From IMG/VR virus record IMGVR_UViG_3300030110_004759, positions 1-26,758 of that record: a stretch of DNA of 26,758 nt; one strand, given 5' to 3'. The translations under genes and the position numbers were made by a program. The stretch's first letter is position 1. The number at the start of each line of letters is the position of its first letter. This document shows positions 1 to 8,281 of the stretch, one piece after another. This stretch comes from a virus. Under the pieces are notes generated by a model. It was not told where the DNA came from. It did not search any database and saw only the letters and a list, made by a program, of their open reading frames with translations.

Positions 1-89
1 AATTTCATGGCATGACAACTGATATAAATGATGTAAATTCAAATCAGATGAGTAATACACCAGATTCATATAATAATATTTTAATTTAA
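1..89 (+). CDS. C-terminal end of an upstream gene (partial)
   Basis: An open frame enters from the left edge (first complete codon at base 3) and ends at TAA 87-89, giving about 28 residues rich in N, S, T and D. Five bases later the next plus-strand gene begins, so it looks like the last codons of a gene in the same rightward operon. The low-complexity polar tail would suit a phage structural or tail protein, but nothing diagnostic remains. Only the position and strand are secure. Confidence 0.5.
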   Translation, partial: FHGMTTDINDVNSNQMSNTPDSYNNILI

Positions 90-93
90 AATT

Positions 94-282
94 ATGGCTA
101 ATATTTTAAAACAGGGGATAATTCAAACTGAGTATTTTTCAATACCTCCAAGAATTGTTATACAGTATAACAATGACGAGGAAGGCGATAAGCAAGTGCT
201 AATAGATTATGATACTTTAGATGAGTCTGATAAAGCTGTTTTTGATTCTTTTAGAGAGCTTTGTAACAGCAAAATGGTGTAA
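94..282 (+). CDS. Small hypothetical protein, 62 aa
   Basis: The gene starts at ATG 94, four bases after the stop of the preceding frame, and stops two bases before the next start, so it is tightly packed in the late rightward operon. The product is acidic with no membrane segment, cysteine pair or recognisable motif. The second half (DTLDESDKAVFDSFRELC) looks helical. Its place ahead of the lysis genes suggests a minor virion or accessory late protein; the function is unknown. Confidence 0.6.
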   Translation: MANILKQGIIQTEYFSIPPRIVIQYNNDEEGDKQVLIDYDTLDESDKAVFDSFRELCNSKMV

Positions 283-284
283 AT

Positions 285-707
285 ATGTATTTTGGAAATA
301 TATACCCTTATTTTACGGAAGAAGAAATAAGAACTGCTTTAATAAGGCAGATTAAAAAACACAATCTTAACTATGTGATGTCAGTTTTTGAAGAAGCTTG
401 GCAAAGTAAATTTTGGAGAGAAAAAGGTTACGATGGTGCTACTTTTATTGAGGATAAAACCCACCCTAGTTTAGATGTGTTTTTACATGATTGGGGTTAC
501 AGGGTTTATGGAGGAAATAAATATGATGATTACGTTTTTTACAAACTACAAAAAATATTAAAAGATAAGGCTAAACGTAATTACTTAGGGGTTAGAATAG
601 GTGGTTTTATTTTAAGAATAAAAAATAGGATTATTGAAAAAAAACCAGGAACTTCCACAGACAACCTTATAAAATTATATAGGCTGTTAAAACAAGTTAA
701 AGTATAA
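285..707 (+). CDS. Hypothetical protein with DUF1353-like motif, 140 aa
   Basis: The middle of the protein (about residues 62-95) carries a P-S-x-x-V-F-L-H-D-W-x-Y-R stretch followed by a D-D-x-x-F-Y-x-L segment. This resembles the LHD-x-x-Y-R...D-x-x-F-x-x-x-L core of the DUF1353 family, small phage proteins often encoded near lysis or tail genes. The resemblance is a reading by eye and the flanks differ. The C-terminal third is basic and helical. It sits two bases after the previous gene and six before the next, within the late operon. The biochemical role of DUF1353 proteins is not established. Confidence 0.6.
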   Translation: MYFGNIYPYFTEEEIRTALIRQIKKHNLNYVMSVFEEAWQSKFWREKGYDGATFIEDKTHPSLDVFLHDWGYRVYGGNKYDDYVFYKLQKILKDKAKRNYLGVRIGGFILRIKNRIIEKKPGTSTDNLIKLYRLLKQVKV

Positions 708-712
708 TAAAA

Positions 713-880
713 ATGGAAGAACTAACCGAAGAAAATAAAGCTTACATTCATATAATAAAACTATTAGACAATGCCACTCAAAGAGGTGCTTTTTCTAGAC
801 CAGAAGTTTTGTCATATAATAAAGCTTTGGGAATATTAGATAAGCTTTTTATGGATGAAAATAAACATTCTGAAGATTAG
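713..880 (+). CDS. Small hypothetical protein, 55 aa
   Basis: ATG at 713 follows the previous stop by five bases and the frame runs to TAG 878-880. The product is an acidic, mostly helical 55-residue protein (starts MEELTEENKAY, ends ENKHSED) with no transmembrane segment. It fills what would otherwise be a gap between the 140-aa gene and the holin-like gene, in the same direction and with the same spacing as its neighbours, which is the main support. No family recognised. Confidence 0.55.
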   Translation: MEELTEENKAYIHIIKLLDNATQRGAFSRPEVLSYNKALGILDKLFMDENKHSED

Positions 881-940
881 ATTAAACTTTGGGTTGTGTA
901 TTTCGTTGTAAAAAGTAAAAGATTTTATTTTTCTATCTTT

Positions 941-1219
941 ATGAGAAATACGGATGTAATGGATAACACTAATTTTGGTATTTTTATAAATACTATTTTT
1001 ACTTTTTTTGGTTGGGGTTGTTTAAGTCAAAACGTAGAAACTATTAAAGATAGTATTCCTTCACTAGATTTTTTAAAAATAATAGTTACTCCGGCAGCAG
1101 AATCAGGTATAGACGTAACAAGCAAAGTATCTGTTTTAGTATTAACTTTTCTTTCTATAATTACTTCATCAATCACAATAGGTCAATTTATTTATAAGTT
1201 TTATAATAAAAAAAAATAA
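941..1219 (+). CDS. Holin-like small membrane protein, 92 aa
   Basis: The protein has two hydrophobic segments, about residues 10-30 (FGIFINTIFTFFGWG) and 60-85 (KVSVLVLTFLSIITSS), and a lysine-rich C-terminus (NKKK). This is the usual plan of a small phage holin. It lies ten bases before the endolysin gene. A longer frame begins at GTG 896, but the added residues are basic and not membrane-like, so ATG 941 (or ATG 959, six codons on) is preferred. A second holin-family gene follows the endolysin, so this one may be a holin, antiholin or other inner-membrane lysis partner. Confidence 0.6.
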   Translation: MRNTDVMDNTNFGIFINTIFTFFGWGCLSQNVETIKDSIPSLDFLKIIVTPAAESGIDVTSKVSVLVLTFLSIITSSITIGQFIYKFYNKKK

Positions 1220-1228
1220 CCTACTCAA

Positions 1229-1726
1229 ATGAAATATGATTGGAGTAAAAGAAGTAAAGGTGTTTTAGAAACGCTTCACCCTGATTTACAACTAATAATG
1301 AACTTAGCAATACAGAGGACCTCTGTAGATATTGTATTAGTAGAGGGATCTAGAGACGTTTCAACTCAAAGGAGATATTTTAAAGATGGCTTAAGTAAAA
1401 TTAATCCTGATAAATATTTTTCTGAGGAAGAGTTGTGTAAGTACGCCAAACACATAACCATTGATGAACACCCTTTATATCATTATTCTAGAGCTGTAGA
1501 TTTTTGTGCGTATGCTTTTCACAATGGTAAAAACTTAAGCTACGACATGACACATTTAGTATATATATCTACTGTAATAGAACAGTGCGGAAAAGATTTA
1601 CACTCAAGGGGTATTATATCTCACGTAATAAGAACAGGGGTTAATTGGGATATGGACGGTGTATTGAAGTTTGACCAATCGTTTTTAGACGCTCCTCATG
1701 TTGAAATAATAAAACCAAAGTTATGA
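1229..1726 (+). CDS. Endolysin, M15/VanY-type peptidase, 165 aa
   Basis: The protein has the zinc-peptidase pattern of phage M15 peptidases (T5/A500-type L,D- or D,D-endopeptidases): a HYSRAVD motif around residues 85-91, a conserved GVNWDMDG segment (137-144) and DAPHVE near the C-terminus (154-159). H85, D91 and H157 are the expected zinc ligands. The length suits a single-domain catalytic endolysin without a wall-binding domain, as in phages of Gram-negative hosts. There is no signal peptide, so release would depend on the flanking membrane proteins. The stop overlaps the next start by four bases (ATGA). Confidence 0.85.
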   Translation: MKYDWSKRSKGVLETLHPDLQLIMNLAIQRTSVDIVLVEGSRDVSTQRRYFKDGLSKINPDKYFSEEELCKYAKHITIDEHPLYHYSRAVDFCAYAFHNGKNLSYDMTHLVYISTVIEQCGKDLHSRGIISHVIRTGVNWDMDGVLKFDQSFLDAPHVEIIKPKL

Positions 1727-2199
1727 AAAAGTTTACTGGATTTTTAAAGAAAGCTAAAGGGTTTTTAGCCACTAAAGGAAAAGATGTAGGTCAATTAGCT
1801 ATTAGTGCTGCTACAGGTAACTTTAAGGGTGTTATAAAAGAGATTGGAGATGTGTTGGGTACTGACTTATCAGAAGAGGGTAAAGCTCTTTCAGAAGAGT
1901 TTCAGTTAAAGATTAAAGAGTTTGAGGTAGAGAATGAGAGGTTAATGATGGAAGACAGGAAGTCTGCTAGAGACATGCAGAAAGAATCATTAAAACAAAA
2001 CGGAAAGCTTGCTAGAAACTTTATTTATTATTTAGCTGCTTTTTGGAGTGTTGTTGGAGCTACCTTCATGATATTTTCTTTTTTTATAGTTGTCCCAGAA
2101 GGCAACACACACTTAGTAGATACTTTAGAAGGGTTTATACTTGGTAATATAGTGGCTTCAATTATAGCATTCTTTTACGGGGGTATGAATCAGAATTAA
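1723..2199 (+). CDS. Holin of the 3-TM (gene-transfer-release type) family, 158 aa
   Basis: A basic N-terminal region with a glycine/alanine-rich helix is followed by a charged coiled stretch (about 50-95) containing MEDRKSARDMQKES, then hydrophobic segments at about 100-122 and 130-153. The D-R-x-S-A-R-x-M motif just before the membrane part is the hallmark of the Holin_3TMs family found in phages and gene transfer agents. It overlaps the endolysin stop by four bases, giving holin-like / endolysin / holin. Its own stop overlaps the stop of the convergent minus-strand gene by four bases, leaving no room for a separate terminator. Confidence 0.75.
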   Translation: MKKFTGFLKKAKGFLATKGKDVGQLAISAATGNFKGVIKEIGDVLGTDLSEEGKALSEEFQLKIKEFEVENERLMMEDRKSARDMQKESLKQNGKLARNFIYYLAAFWSVVGATFMIFSFFIVVPEGNTHLVDTLEGFILGNIVASIIAFFYGGMNQN

Positions 2200-2513
2200 T
2201 CATCACCAAATAATTTACAATAAAGCAAGTAGTTGTGTTCTTTGACTATTTTCTTTTTTGTTTTGGACCAAGTAAAGTTTCTTTTAGTTTCAAGGTCTCC
2301 TGTTTCCCATTCCATGTGATGTTCTGGACATAGAAGTTCTATGTTGTCTTTGTTTAACCTAAGCTCAGGCGTTCTTCCTTTGGTTAGTATATGAGAAAAA
2401 AATATTGGTTGAGCCTTGTTTCCTAGTTTTTCACCACAGTTGGCACATACATGTTTTCGTTCTTTCCATATCTCCATAAACATTTCCCATTCTCCTGTTT
2501 TTTTTCTACTCAT
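2196..2513 (-). CDS. HNH-family endonuclease-like protein, 105 aa
   Basis: A zinc knuckle C23-x2-C26 is followed by H41 (FFSHILTKG), N57 and a C62-P-E-H-H66 end, the order expected for the beta-beta-alpha-metal HNH fold with a structural zinc. Flanking sequence is basic (MSRKKTGEWE at the start, SKTKKKIVK near the end). It could be a free-standing homing nuclease, but similar small HNH proteins occur in phage replication and packaging operons. It is the last gene of the leftward replication block; its start overlaps the previous stop by one base (TAATG), suggesting translational coupling. Confidence 0.7.
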   Translation of the reverse strand: MSRKKTGEWEMFMEIWKERKHVCANCGEKLGNKAQPIFFSHILTKGRTPELRLNKDNIELLCPEHHMEWETGDLETKRNFTWSKTKKKIVKEHNYLLYCKLFGDD

Positions 2514-2713
2514 TAAAACATGTTCTTTTTATGGTCAGGATTGGATTTAAAATACTCGTCTTTTATCTCTACTGATTTATGTATATAAAATGTGTAACCA
2601 TCAGGAGAGGTGTTTTTACAAGTAACAAATGTGTCATCAATTTTAAAAACTTTATACTCCTCTCCTTTATAGGTAAACACATCTCCTTTTTTTAAATGTA
2701 AAATTTTACTCAT
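2513..2713 (-). CDS. Small hypothetical protein, 66 aa
   Basis: The protein reads as a small beta-rich domain: LKKGDVFTYKGEEYKVFKIDD looks like an SH3/KOW-like barrel with G-D and G-x-x-Y turns. No catalytic motif is visible. It lies between the exonuclease gene (26 bases upstream) and the HNH gene, to which it is coupled by a one-base stop/start overlap. A nucleic-acid-binding accessory of the recombination block is possible, but this is inferred from position only. Confidence 0.6.
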   Translation of the reverse strand: MSKILHLKKGDVFTYKGEEYKVFKIDDTFVTCKNTSPDGYTFYIHKSVEIKDEYFKSNPDHKKNMF

Positions 2714-2739
2714 GCCAAAGTGTATAGAAAAAGAGGGTG

Positions 2740-3885
2740 TTATTCCTCTTTGTAATTTTTAATATTCACTCTAAAAGTAGCTCTTTTTCCTTCAGGGCGT
2801 TTATTAAGTATTCTACCATTGTCTCCAAAAGATATAACTTCATCATATTTTGAGAAGGCTAATATCTTTTGTTTAAGCTTTTCTTTTGTTTTTTCTAGTA
2901 ATGCTATGTTGTCTGTGCATTTTTTATACTTAACCGCAATGTCCCATTCTTCGTCTTCTCCTGCCCTAAGTGTGTCCTCGTAAGATGTTTTGTACTTATC
3001 TTTGTAAAACTCAATATAAGCTTCGTTTCCCGAAGGCTCTGGCTCTATTTGGGTAATCTGTTTATCTATTTCCAGTTCATCACCCTCAGAGTTGTATATA
3101 TCTCTAGCCATGTTCACACGATTCCAAAACTCATAAGTTTTTACAATAATTTCTTGGCATAACTCTAGGTCCATGTCTAAGGGTAATACGTTAAAGTCCA
3201 CGCCTGCTACTAGATATGCAAGTTCAGAGTATGTAATACCCAATACTATCATTTGGAGGTTTGTTTGAACTACGTACCTGTGTGGTATTCCTAGTTCATA
3301 CTTTTCTGCTGCGAACTGAGAAACCATCTTTATTTCTAAAGAAGCGTCTGACTCAACTATCTCACCTGTAAAGGGCGAAACTTGACCCCCAGGAATAAAG
3401 AAGTCTAAGGAAGCTGATAAATGCGGATAGTTGATGTTTACAGCGTAGCAAGGGATAGGAACTTTAGTTCTAATCTTTTTTGCTTGCGTCCAGTTATCTA
3501 CCCAACCTGTTTCAGTTCCATCGTAGAACTCCCATAGGTCTGATATTTTCTCTTCAAAGTGCAAACCGTTTACAGTAAACTTTGTTGCAAAAGGAGGTAT
3601 GTCGTAATCAATCTTACTTCTAAAAAGCTTTACAGGGTCGCCATACTCATCCATGTCTATAATCGTAGCTATCTCTGATGATCCTATTGTGTTTTTTCTA
3701 AAAGAATACCAGTCTTCATTTCTTTTACCTTCAATAAACTGAGGGATAAAAAACCCGTATACATCTTCTTTTATTTGTTTAGCGTACTTAGCGTATTCTC
3801 CTAAGTGTGCGATTTCCTCTGGCAGCTCACACCCTAGATTATCTAACGATAAATCTATTTTATTTATTTCTAATGTTGTTGACAT
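2740..3885 (-). CDS. YqaJ-type phage exonuclease (PD-(D/E)XK), 381 aa
   Basis: The first domain begins with R55-N-E-D-W-Y-S-F-R and IGSSEIATIID (67-77), the entry motif of YqaJ/lambda-exonuclease-like recombinases (W-x-x-x-R ... G-S-S-x). A glutamate follows at 111 (GLHFEE), then the core SASLD161 and the E184-I-K186 catalytic pair, and the Q207-x3-Q211 helix (YVVQTNLQM). Such enzymes resect double-stranded ends 5'-3' to load an annealing protein; an ERF-like candidate is encoded at 7649-8281 and an SSB directly upstream. The C-terminal third is charged and coiled. Confidence 0.8.
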   Translation of the reverse strand: MSTTLEINKIDLSLDNLGCELPEEIAHLGEYAKYAKQIKEDVYGFFIPQFIEGKRNEDWYSFRKNTIGSSEIATIIDMDEYGDPVKLFRSKIDYDIPPFATKFTVNGLHFEEKISDLWEFYDGTETGWVDNWTQAKKIRTKVPIPCYAVNINYPHLSASLDFFIPGGQVSPFTGEIVESDASLEIKMVSQFAAEKYELGIPHRYVVQTNLQMIVLGITYSELAYLVAGVDFNVLPLDMDLELCQEIIVKTYEFWNRVNMARDIYNSEGDELEIDKQITQIEPEPSGNEAYIEFYKDKYKTSYEDTLRAGEDEEWDIAVKYKKCTDNIALLEKTKEKLKQKILAFSKYDEVISFGDNGRILNKRPEGKRATFRVNIKNYKEE

Positions 3886-3903
3886 ATTAATTTTAGATTA
3901 AAG

Positions 3904-3928
3904 AAACGGGCTTCACCTACTCCCGTTT
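3904..3928. other. Intergenic hairpin between SSB and exonuclease genes
   Basis: AAACGGG at 3904-3910 and CCCGTTT at 3922-3928 can pair, with an 11-base loop, in the 80-base gap between the SSB stop and the exonuclease start. No uridine tract follows on the minus (coding) strand and no start codon lies in the gap. A partial attenuator, RNA-processing site or leader structure that lowers exonuclease relative to SSB is possible. Confidence 0.4.
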
Positions 3929-3965
3929 TGGATTAAGGCTTCTTTATAACTGCTACGTGTGATAT

Positions 3966-4625
3966 TTAGAAAGGCAAATCGTCATCTTCCTCATAGGAGG
4001 GCTGTTCTTTTTTTGCTTGTAACGGCTTTGATTTTAAAAAACTATCTACTTCTTCTGCTGCTTGTTTTAACTCAGGGCTAACAGTGTTAAGAATGTTGTC
4101 CTCAGCAGGTTTTAATTGAGAACACATTTCTTTAAGCTTTTCATGAAGCTCAAAACGGTCATAGTCTGTTCTATCTCTAAGCTTTGTTACCTTAGTCAAA
4201 TCCATTTGCTCTTCGACGCTTAGTTTCCACTTAGGTCTGTCATCTCCGTTTATCGTTAGATAAGCTGTTGGAAATGATTTACGGTCTTTAGATCTTGTTG
4301 CTAAAGAAATTTTAATTAACCCTAGCTCAGTGTAAGAGCAAAGGGTATTAAGAATACCTCTACCTACCATGCTTAGTGATGACTCAATAACATAGTCCAT
4401 ACCATCGTCTGTAATGGTAAGGTTAAAAACTTCTGTTGTTTCACCTTTATATTCATTAACTTGAAAGTTAATTGATTTAAAGTAACCACTAACAAATGTT
4501 TCGTTTTTTGTGTGCTGATACTTTCCTGTTTCAGCACTCTTCTCATAAACCTTAAACACTGGTTTTTCTTCTTTAGTGTTTAGCTTTAAATAAGTCTTCG
4601 GAGAATTGTCTCTTCCTAGTCCCAT
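3966..4625 (-). CDS. Phage single-stranded DNA-binding protein, 219 aa
   Basis: The C-terminus ends EEDDDLPF, the acidic tip with terminal proline-phenylalanine by which SSB proteins recruit partners (compare the bacterial DDDIPF tip). Residues about 15-110 alternate hydrophobic and charged positions as expected for an OB fold (KPVFKVYE, TFVSGYFKSINFQV, EVFNLTITDDG). A charged, helical stretch links fold and tip. It is too long and divergent for a standard bacterial SSB and fits a phage-specific one that coats DNA during replication. It lies directly downstream of the PrimPol-helicase. Confidence 0.75.
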   Translation of the reverse strand: MGLGRDNSPKTYLKLNTKEEKPVFKVYEKSAETGKYQHTKNETFVSGYFKSINFQVNEYKGETTEVFNLTITDDGMDYVIESSLSMVGRGILNTLCSYTELGLIKISLATRSKDRKSFPTAYLTINGDDRPKWKLSVEEQMDLTKVTKLRDRTDYDRFELHEKLKEMCSQLKPAEDNILNTVSPELKQAAEEVDSFLKSKPLQAKKEQPSYEEDDDLPF

Positions 4626-4653
4626 AATATATAAAATTTAATTGTTTACTAAT

Positions 4654-6702
4654 TTAAAAAGGAGGCTCTTCAGAAGGTCTACTTTCTTTAAAAACCGTTC
4701 CCTTGTTGTAATTGTTAATATCCTCTGCTTCAGAGGTTTCTTGATGTTCAAATACGTAATCATCAAAGTTTGGTCTTTCATCTTTCGTACTGACAAACTC
4801 TTCTCCTAAGATAGTCTTTTTAAACCATCCTCGCAAAGGGCTTTCGTTGTCAGAATCATAAAAACTAAAAAAATCTCTATACTTACCCCTACCCATGTTA
4901 AGTAGTACAGGGCTGTCCATTGGAGTTTCTAAACCACCTGTATGTTTTGACTTTACTTTTTTAACAGCTATCTGTGTTTGGTTTCTTAATTCCTCAACAA
5001 ACTTGTATCTATGAACTAATAACATGTGGGTGCATTTGTTTTCCCATACTACACCGTCAGCAAGGTCAGCAGCGTTTAACGGAGCAGGATTACCTTTTAA
5101 ATCTCCTGACTGATGAACTCTTCTTGCTGACTCTGTGTTGGAGTGCATACCTATATACAAGGACATGTTTTTGTGTTTGCACCACTTCTGTAGCTTGGTA
5201 GCCACTTGAAGTGTGTATTGGTATGTATTAAGCTTTCTGTCCACCTCTGTATAATCCACAGTTAAAGCGTTCCAAGGGTCTATAAACAGATAATCAAACT
5301 TACCTTTTTTAGCTTCTATCTTTTCAACCATACTAAGAATATCTAAATAACTTAACATGTCTTCTGTTTCTATAAAAGCAAAGTTTTTGTCAAGATATTT
5401 CAATCCTTTGTCTATGTGTTGTTTGGGTATGTCCTTAACCTTTTCACCATACAGAAATTCAAGCACAAATACTTTAAGTTCCCATGCAGGATTCTCGGTA
5501 CTGTATATGATGACACGCTTACCATGAAGGGCATTAGCCAAAGCAAAAAGAAAACAAGCAATAGTGGTTTTACCTAAACCTGCCGTACCCCCTATAATAT
5601 CAAAAGCTTGGTCCTTAAACCTATAATGAATATCTAAGTCTTTATATCCTGTTGATAATCCCATTGGTATCTTACCACTGGCAAAATCGTGTATATAAGA
5701 GTTAGCTTCATCACCCACAATAAACTCATGAGTATTATCAACCTCAACAAGTTCATCTTTGGTTTTATATTTAGACTCTGGGTTAGTTCCGTAGCCCATG
5801 TCTCTAAGCTCCCTAGCAGCTTGTTTAGGGTCTCCTCCGCATTGTAGTACTGTGTATATCCCAAAAGGACTATATGATCTAGTGCTGTCAAATATTGAAG
5901 ATGTGCTAAAAACTCTAAGCAAGTTGTGTGCTATTGAAAAGTTGCCTGATGTGGGAGAGTTACTTCCTGGTCTTACAACTGGTATTTTTTCATTCCTAAC
6001 TTCTTTTAATTCCCATCCATGACTTTCCATAACCATTTTCCAATGGTGGTTATCGTCGTTATAAGCATCCCAAGGTGGTATTCCTACGCTGTTGTATACA
6101 ACTTGTGGCTTCTCTTGAAATACGGGAGGAAGTATCTCATCAAAAGTTCTACAACAAGCAAAAAGAGTATCTCTTTCTTTTTGGGTAATTAACTTTAGAT
6201 TAAGAAGTTTACCTTGGGTTATCTTATAACCTTCAGAAGGGTGACAAACAACATAAGCGTTGGCTGACCTAGTTTCTAAAAGCACTAACCTTTTTTGTCC
6301 TTCTTCTGCTTCCTTTTTTGTAGGTTCTCTTTGAGCAAGCTTAACGCTTCCTTCTTGCTCTCCCTCTACTTTATATAAAAGATGAAAGCCCTTGTTTTTT
6401 GTTGTTGATATAGTAAGCTTTTTCCAAAGACCAGGACAGAAAAGTTCCACCCTGTCTTCTAAAAGCTCCATAAAGTCACCGTCTCCTATCCAGTATTTAG
6501 CGTCTACATCTACAACTTGAACACCTGCTATCTCGCCTGTTACAAGTCCTACAGATTGAAATTCAGATATGCTATCACCTAGTTTGTAAAGTTCTTTTGT
6601 GTATTTCTGCCAAGAACTTATGTTGGGTATTTTATTTTTTTTAAGCGGTATTATGCTATACCCTCTACCTAAGAGGGATTCAAGTTTGTCTCTAGTAATC
6701 AT
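4654..6702 (-). CDS. Bifunctional primase-polymerase/helicase, 682 aa
   Basis: The N-terminal domain (1-165) carries the archaeo-eukaryotic PrimPol signatures: VVDVDAK with D65 and D67, STTKNKGFHLLY with H107, and LETRSANAYVVCHPSEGY (E143, R145). The C-terminal domain (345-620) is a RecA-fold hexameric helicase: Walker A GGTAGLGKTT (371-380), STENP (401-405) and Walker B YLFIDPWN (471-478). One protein therefore primes and unwinds, as T7 gp4 does with a different primase type. The tail ends PSEEPPF, resembling the SSB tip. The start overlaps the stop of the upstream gene by one base. Confidence 0.85.
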   Translation of the reverse strand: MITRDKLESLLGRGYSIIPLKKNKIPNISSWQKYTKELYKLGDSISEFQSVGLVTGEIAGVQVVDVDAKYWIGDGDFMELLEDRVELFCPGLWKKLTISTTKNKGFHLLYKVEGEQEGSVKLAQREPTKKEAEEGQKRLVLLETRSANAYVVCHPSEGYKITQGKLLNLKLITQKERDTLFACCRTFDEILPPVFQEKPQVVYNSVGIPPWDAYNDDNHHWKMVMESHGWELKEVRNEKIPVVRPGSNSPTSGNFSIAHNLLRVFSTSSIFDSTRSYSPFGIYTVLQCGGDPKQAARELRDMGYGTNPESKYKTKDELVEVDNTHEFIVGDEANSYIHDFASGKIPMGLSTGYKDLDIHYRFKDQAFDIIGGTAGLGKTTIACFLFALANALHGKRVIIYSTENPAWELKVFVLEFLYGEKVKDIPKQHIDKGLKYLDKNFAFIETEDMLSYLDILSMVEKIEAKKGKFDYLFIDPWNALTVDYTEVDRKLNTYQYTLQVATKLQKWCKHKNMSLYIGMHSNTESARRVHQSGDLKGNPAPLNAADLADGVVWENKCTHMLLVHRYKFVEELRNQTQIAVKKVKSKHTGGLETPMDSPVLLNMGRGKYRDFFSFYDSDNESPLRGWFKKTILGEEFVSTKDERPNFDDYVFEHQETSEAEDINNYNKGTVFKESRPSEEPPF

Positions 6703-7007
6703 TATTTATATTTTTCAGCAAACTTTCTTAAACCATTAATCTCTTCTTCTTCTATATTACCTTCGTTATCTATTTTATTAATAAACTCTAACAATCCTTC
6801 TGACAGTAGTATATGTTGTTTAAGCAGTTCTGATACAGCCTCTACGTATCTTAATCTAAACTCTGCTTCTTTCTTGTATCTATTGTAGGCTTTCGGGTCT
6901 GTAGGGGTAAAATTTCCTTTCTCTAACGCTCCTAATGAGTTAAGCTTTGATTCACATTGATTAATTAAGTAATCGTTACCTTTTTGGATTTTATCTTTTA
7001 AGTTCAC
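6702..7007 (-). CDS. Hypothetical helical protein, 101 aa
   Basis: An almost wholly helical, charged protein with no cysteines in motif spacing and no membrane segment; it ends in an acidic helix (NIEEEEINGLRKFAEKYK). Its stop overlaps the PrimPol-helicase start by one base (TAATG), and its own start is four bases after the stop of the 213-aa gene, so the three are probably co-translated. Coupling to a helicase makes a loader or accessory factor conceivable, but no loader family was recognised. Confidence 0.65.
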   Translation of the reverse strand: MNLKDKIQKGNDYLINQCESKLNSLGALEKGNFTPTDPKAYNRYKKEAEFRLRYVEAVSELLKQHILLSEGLLEFINKIDNEGNIEEEEINGLRKFAEKYK

Positions 7008-7010
7008 TGT

Positions 7011-7652
7011 CTATTCTTTTTTATCAAACTCATAAAAATAACCATCTTCTACAGCCCATTTGTGAGCATTCTCACAAAAGAACTCATGGGTGCTTACCTT
7101 AAAATCTGGCTGAGTTAATTTATTTGATGTCAAAGACTGATCATAGAATAAAACCCTGTTATTTGGTTGAGCAGCAAACTGACCGTTATCCATCTTTATA
7201 ATATTAAAAGACTTGTGTTCGTTAGGTGTTTGCGAAAGGCTCACATTTAATTCATTAGGCTCTGAGTGACAACTATCAATGGTAAACAGGTAATACCCTT
7301 TATGATACTTCTTGTCTTTCATGTACACTTGGCAATCTATGTTCTTTAATATTGTTTTTTCTATCACACTTATGTTATACGAGAAACAATCCCATATCTG
7401 TAAGTAATCTAGTGGAACAAATGTGTCAACATCAACATCTTTTTTCCAAACAAAAGCTGATATTGGGAGCTTGTCATACAAAGCTCCGTACTCAGTTAAG
7501 TAGGCTTCAATGTAAAGTGCTTTTCCTAATACGGATTTAACACTTACCCAATAACATGGTTCATAATCTCCATGTCCTTCGTCAAAATCATACAGGTATT
7601 CTCTTCTGACATAACACTGTATTTGTGGCAGGTTGGCTACTAGATAACTCAT
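7011..7652 (-). CDS. Conserved phage protein of unknown function, 213 aa
   Basis: The sequence has features I associate with a conserved phage protein of unknown role: LPISAFVWKK, PLDYLQIWDCFSYNISV, KGYYLFTIDSCHSE, PNEHKSFNIIKMDNGQF and QPNNRVLFYDQSLT. The spacing of W, D, H and N residues suggests a compact globular fold rather than a structural protein. No catalytic motif is certain. The gene overlaps the upstream ERF-like gene by four bases (ATGA) and lies three bases before the next, so it belongs to the replication operon. Confidence 0.65.
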   Translation of the reverse strand: MSYLVANLPQIQCYVRREYLYDFDEGHGDYEPCYWVSVKSVLGKALYIEAYLTEYGALYDKLPISAFVWKKDVDVDTFVPLDYLQIWDCFSYNISVIEKTILKNIDCQVYMKDKKYHKGYYLFTIDSCHSEPNELNVSLSQTPNEHKSFNIIKMDNGQFAAQPNNRVLFYDQSLTSNKLTQPDFKVSTHEFFCENAHKWAVEDGYFYEFDKKE

Positions 7653-8281
7653 TTTTTATTATTGACAACGTATTCAGTAATAAATGTTTTAAGCTCTTCG
7701 GTAGGCATAGTAACCATAAAATTAGCAAGGTCTTTGTATTTACCTTCTTTATCATATCTCTTAAACGCAGGGGTTAGTTGTAGCCTAGTAATGCCAAACA
7801 TCTTTAATCCGTCGGCTATTTTTTTTAAGTCAGTTACTTTTCTTTCGTCTGTAATAAAACTAAGGTCCACCTTCTTGGTGTTTTTCTTAGCTTTTTCCGT
7901 AAGGGATTTTCCTTTGGAAACTTTTTCTTGCTTCTCAACAGTTCCTAACTTTTCTTTAGCGTTACTAACCTCTTCCTTAGAAGCGTAGTTATCGTTGTCG
8001 CCTATTCCTAATGCTCTAAATGCTCTTCCTATTGCAGAGGTCTCGGCATTCTCTACCCAACTTGTTTTGTTAATATTGTTAGTACCTTCTCTTTCAGAGG
8101 CTATACCTGTTGCTACAATGTTATTTGACCCGTTCAATATTTCACATTTAATAATAACCTGATGCTTACCGTCTATGACACACGTATCTAGTAAGTGTGT
8201 AGTAATTTTATGTGTTGAGTACTCTTTTTTAAATATAGCTTGTCGCTCTGCTACTTTCTGATAATCTTCGTTATAAGTCAT
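7649..8281 (-). CDS. ERF-like single-strand annealing / DNA-binding protein, 210 aa
   Basis: The conserved core NKTSWVENAETSAIGRAFRA (about 71-90), followed by LGIGDNDNYASKEEV, matches a widespread phage family with the pattern V-E-N-A-E-T-S-A-I-G-R-A-L ... I-A-S-x-E-E-V, usually annotated as ERF/Sak-like or ssDNA-binding. The N-terminal half alternates strands (HQVIIKCEIL, NNIVATGIAS); the C-terminal half is lysine-rich and helical. With the YqaJ-type exonuclease downstream it would complete a two-part recombination system. The family name is uncertain; DNA binding is the safer statement. Confidence 0.6.
   Translation of the reverse strand: MTYNEDYQKVAERQAIFKKEYSTHKITTHLLDTCVIDGKHQVIIKCEILNGSNNIVATGIASEREGTNNINKTSWVENAETSAIGRAFRALGIGDNDNYASKEEVSNAKEKLGTVEKQEKVSKGKSLTEKAKKNTKKVDLSFITDERKVTDLKKIADGLKMFGITRLQLTPAFKRYDKEGKYKDLANFMVTMPTEELKTFITEYVVNNKK

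Noticed and set aside
4974-6022. Several plus-strand and minus-strand open frames of 62-88 codons inside the PrimPol-helicase gene
   Set aside because: They lie opposite or in other frames of a clearly conserved gene and contain no motif.
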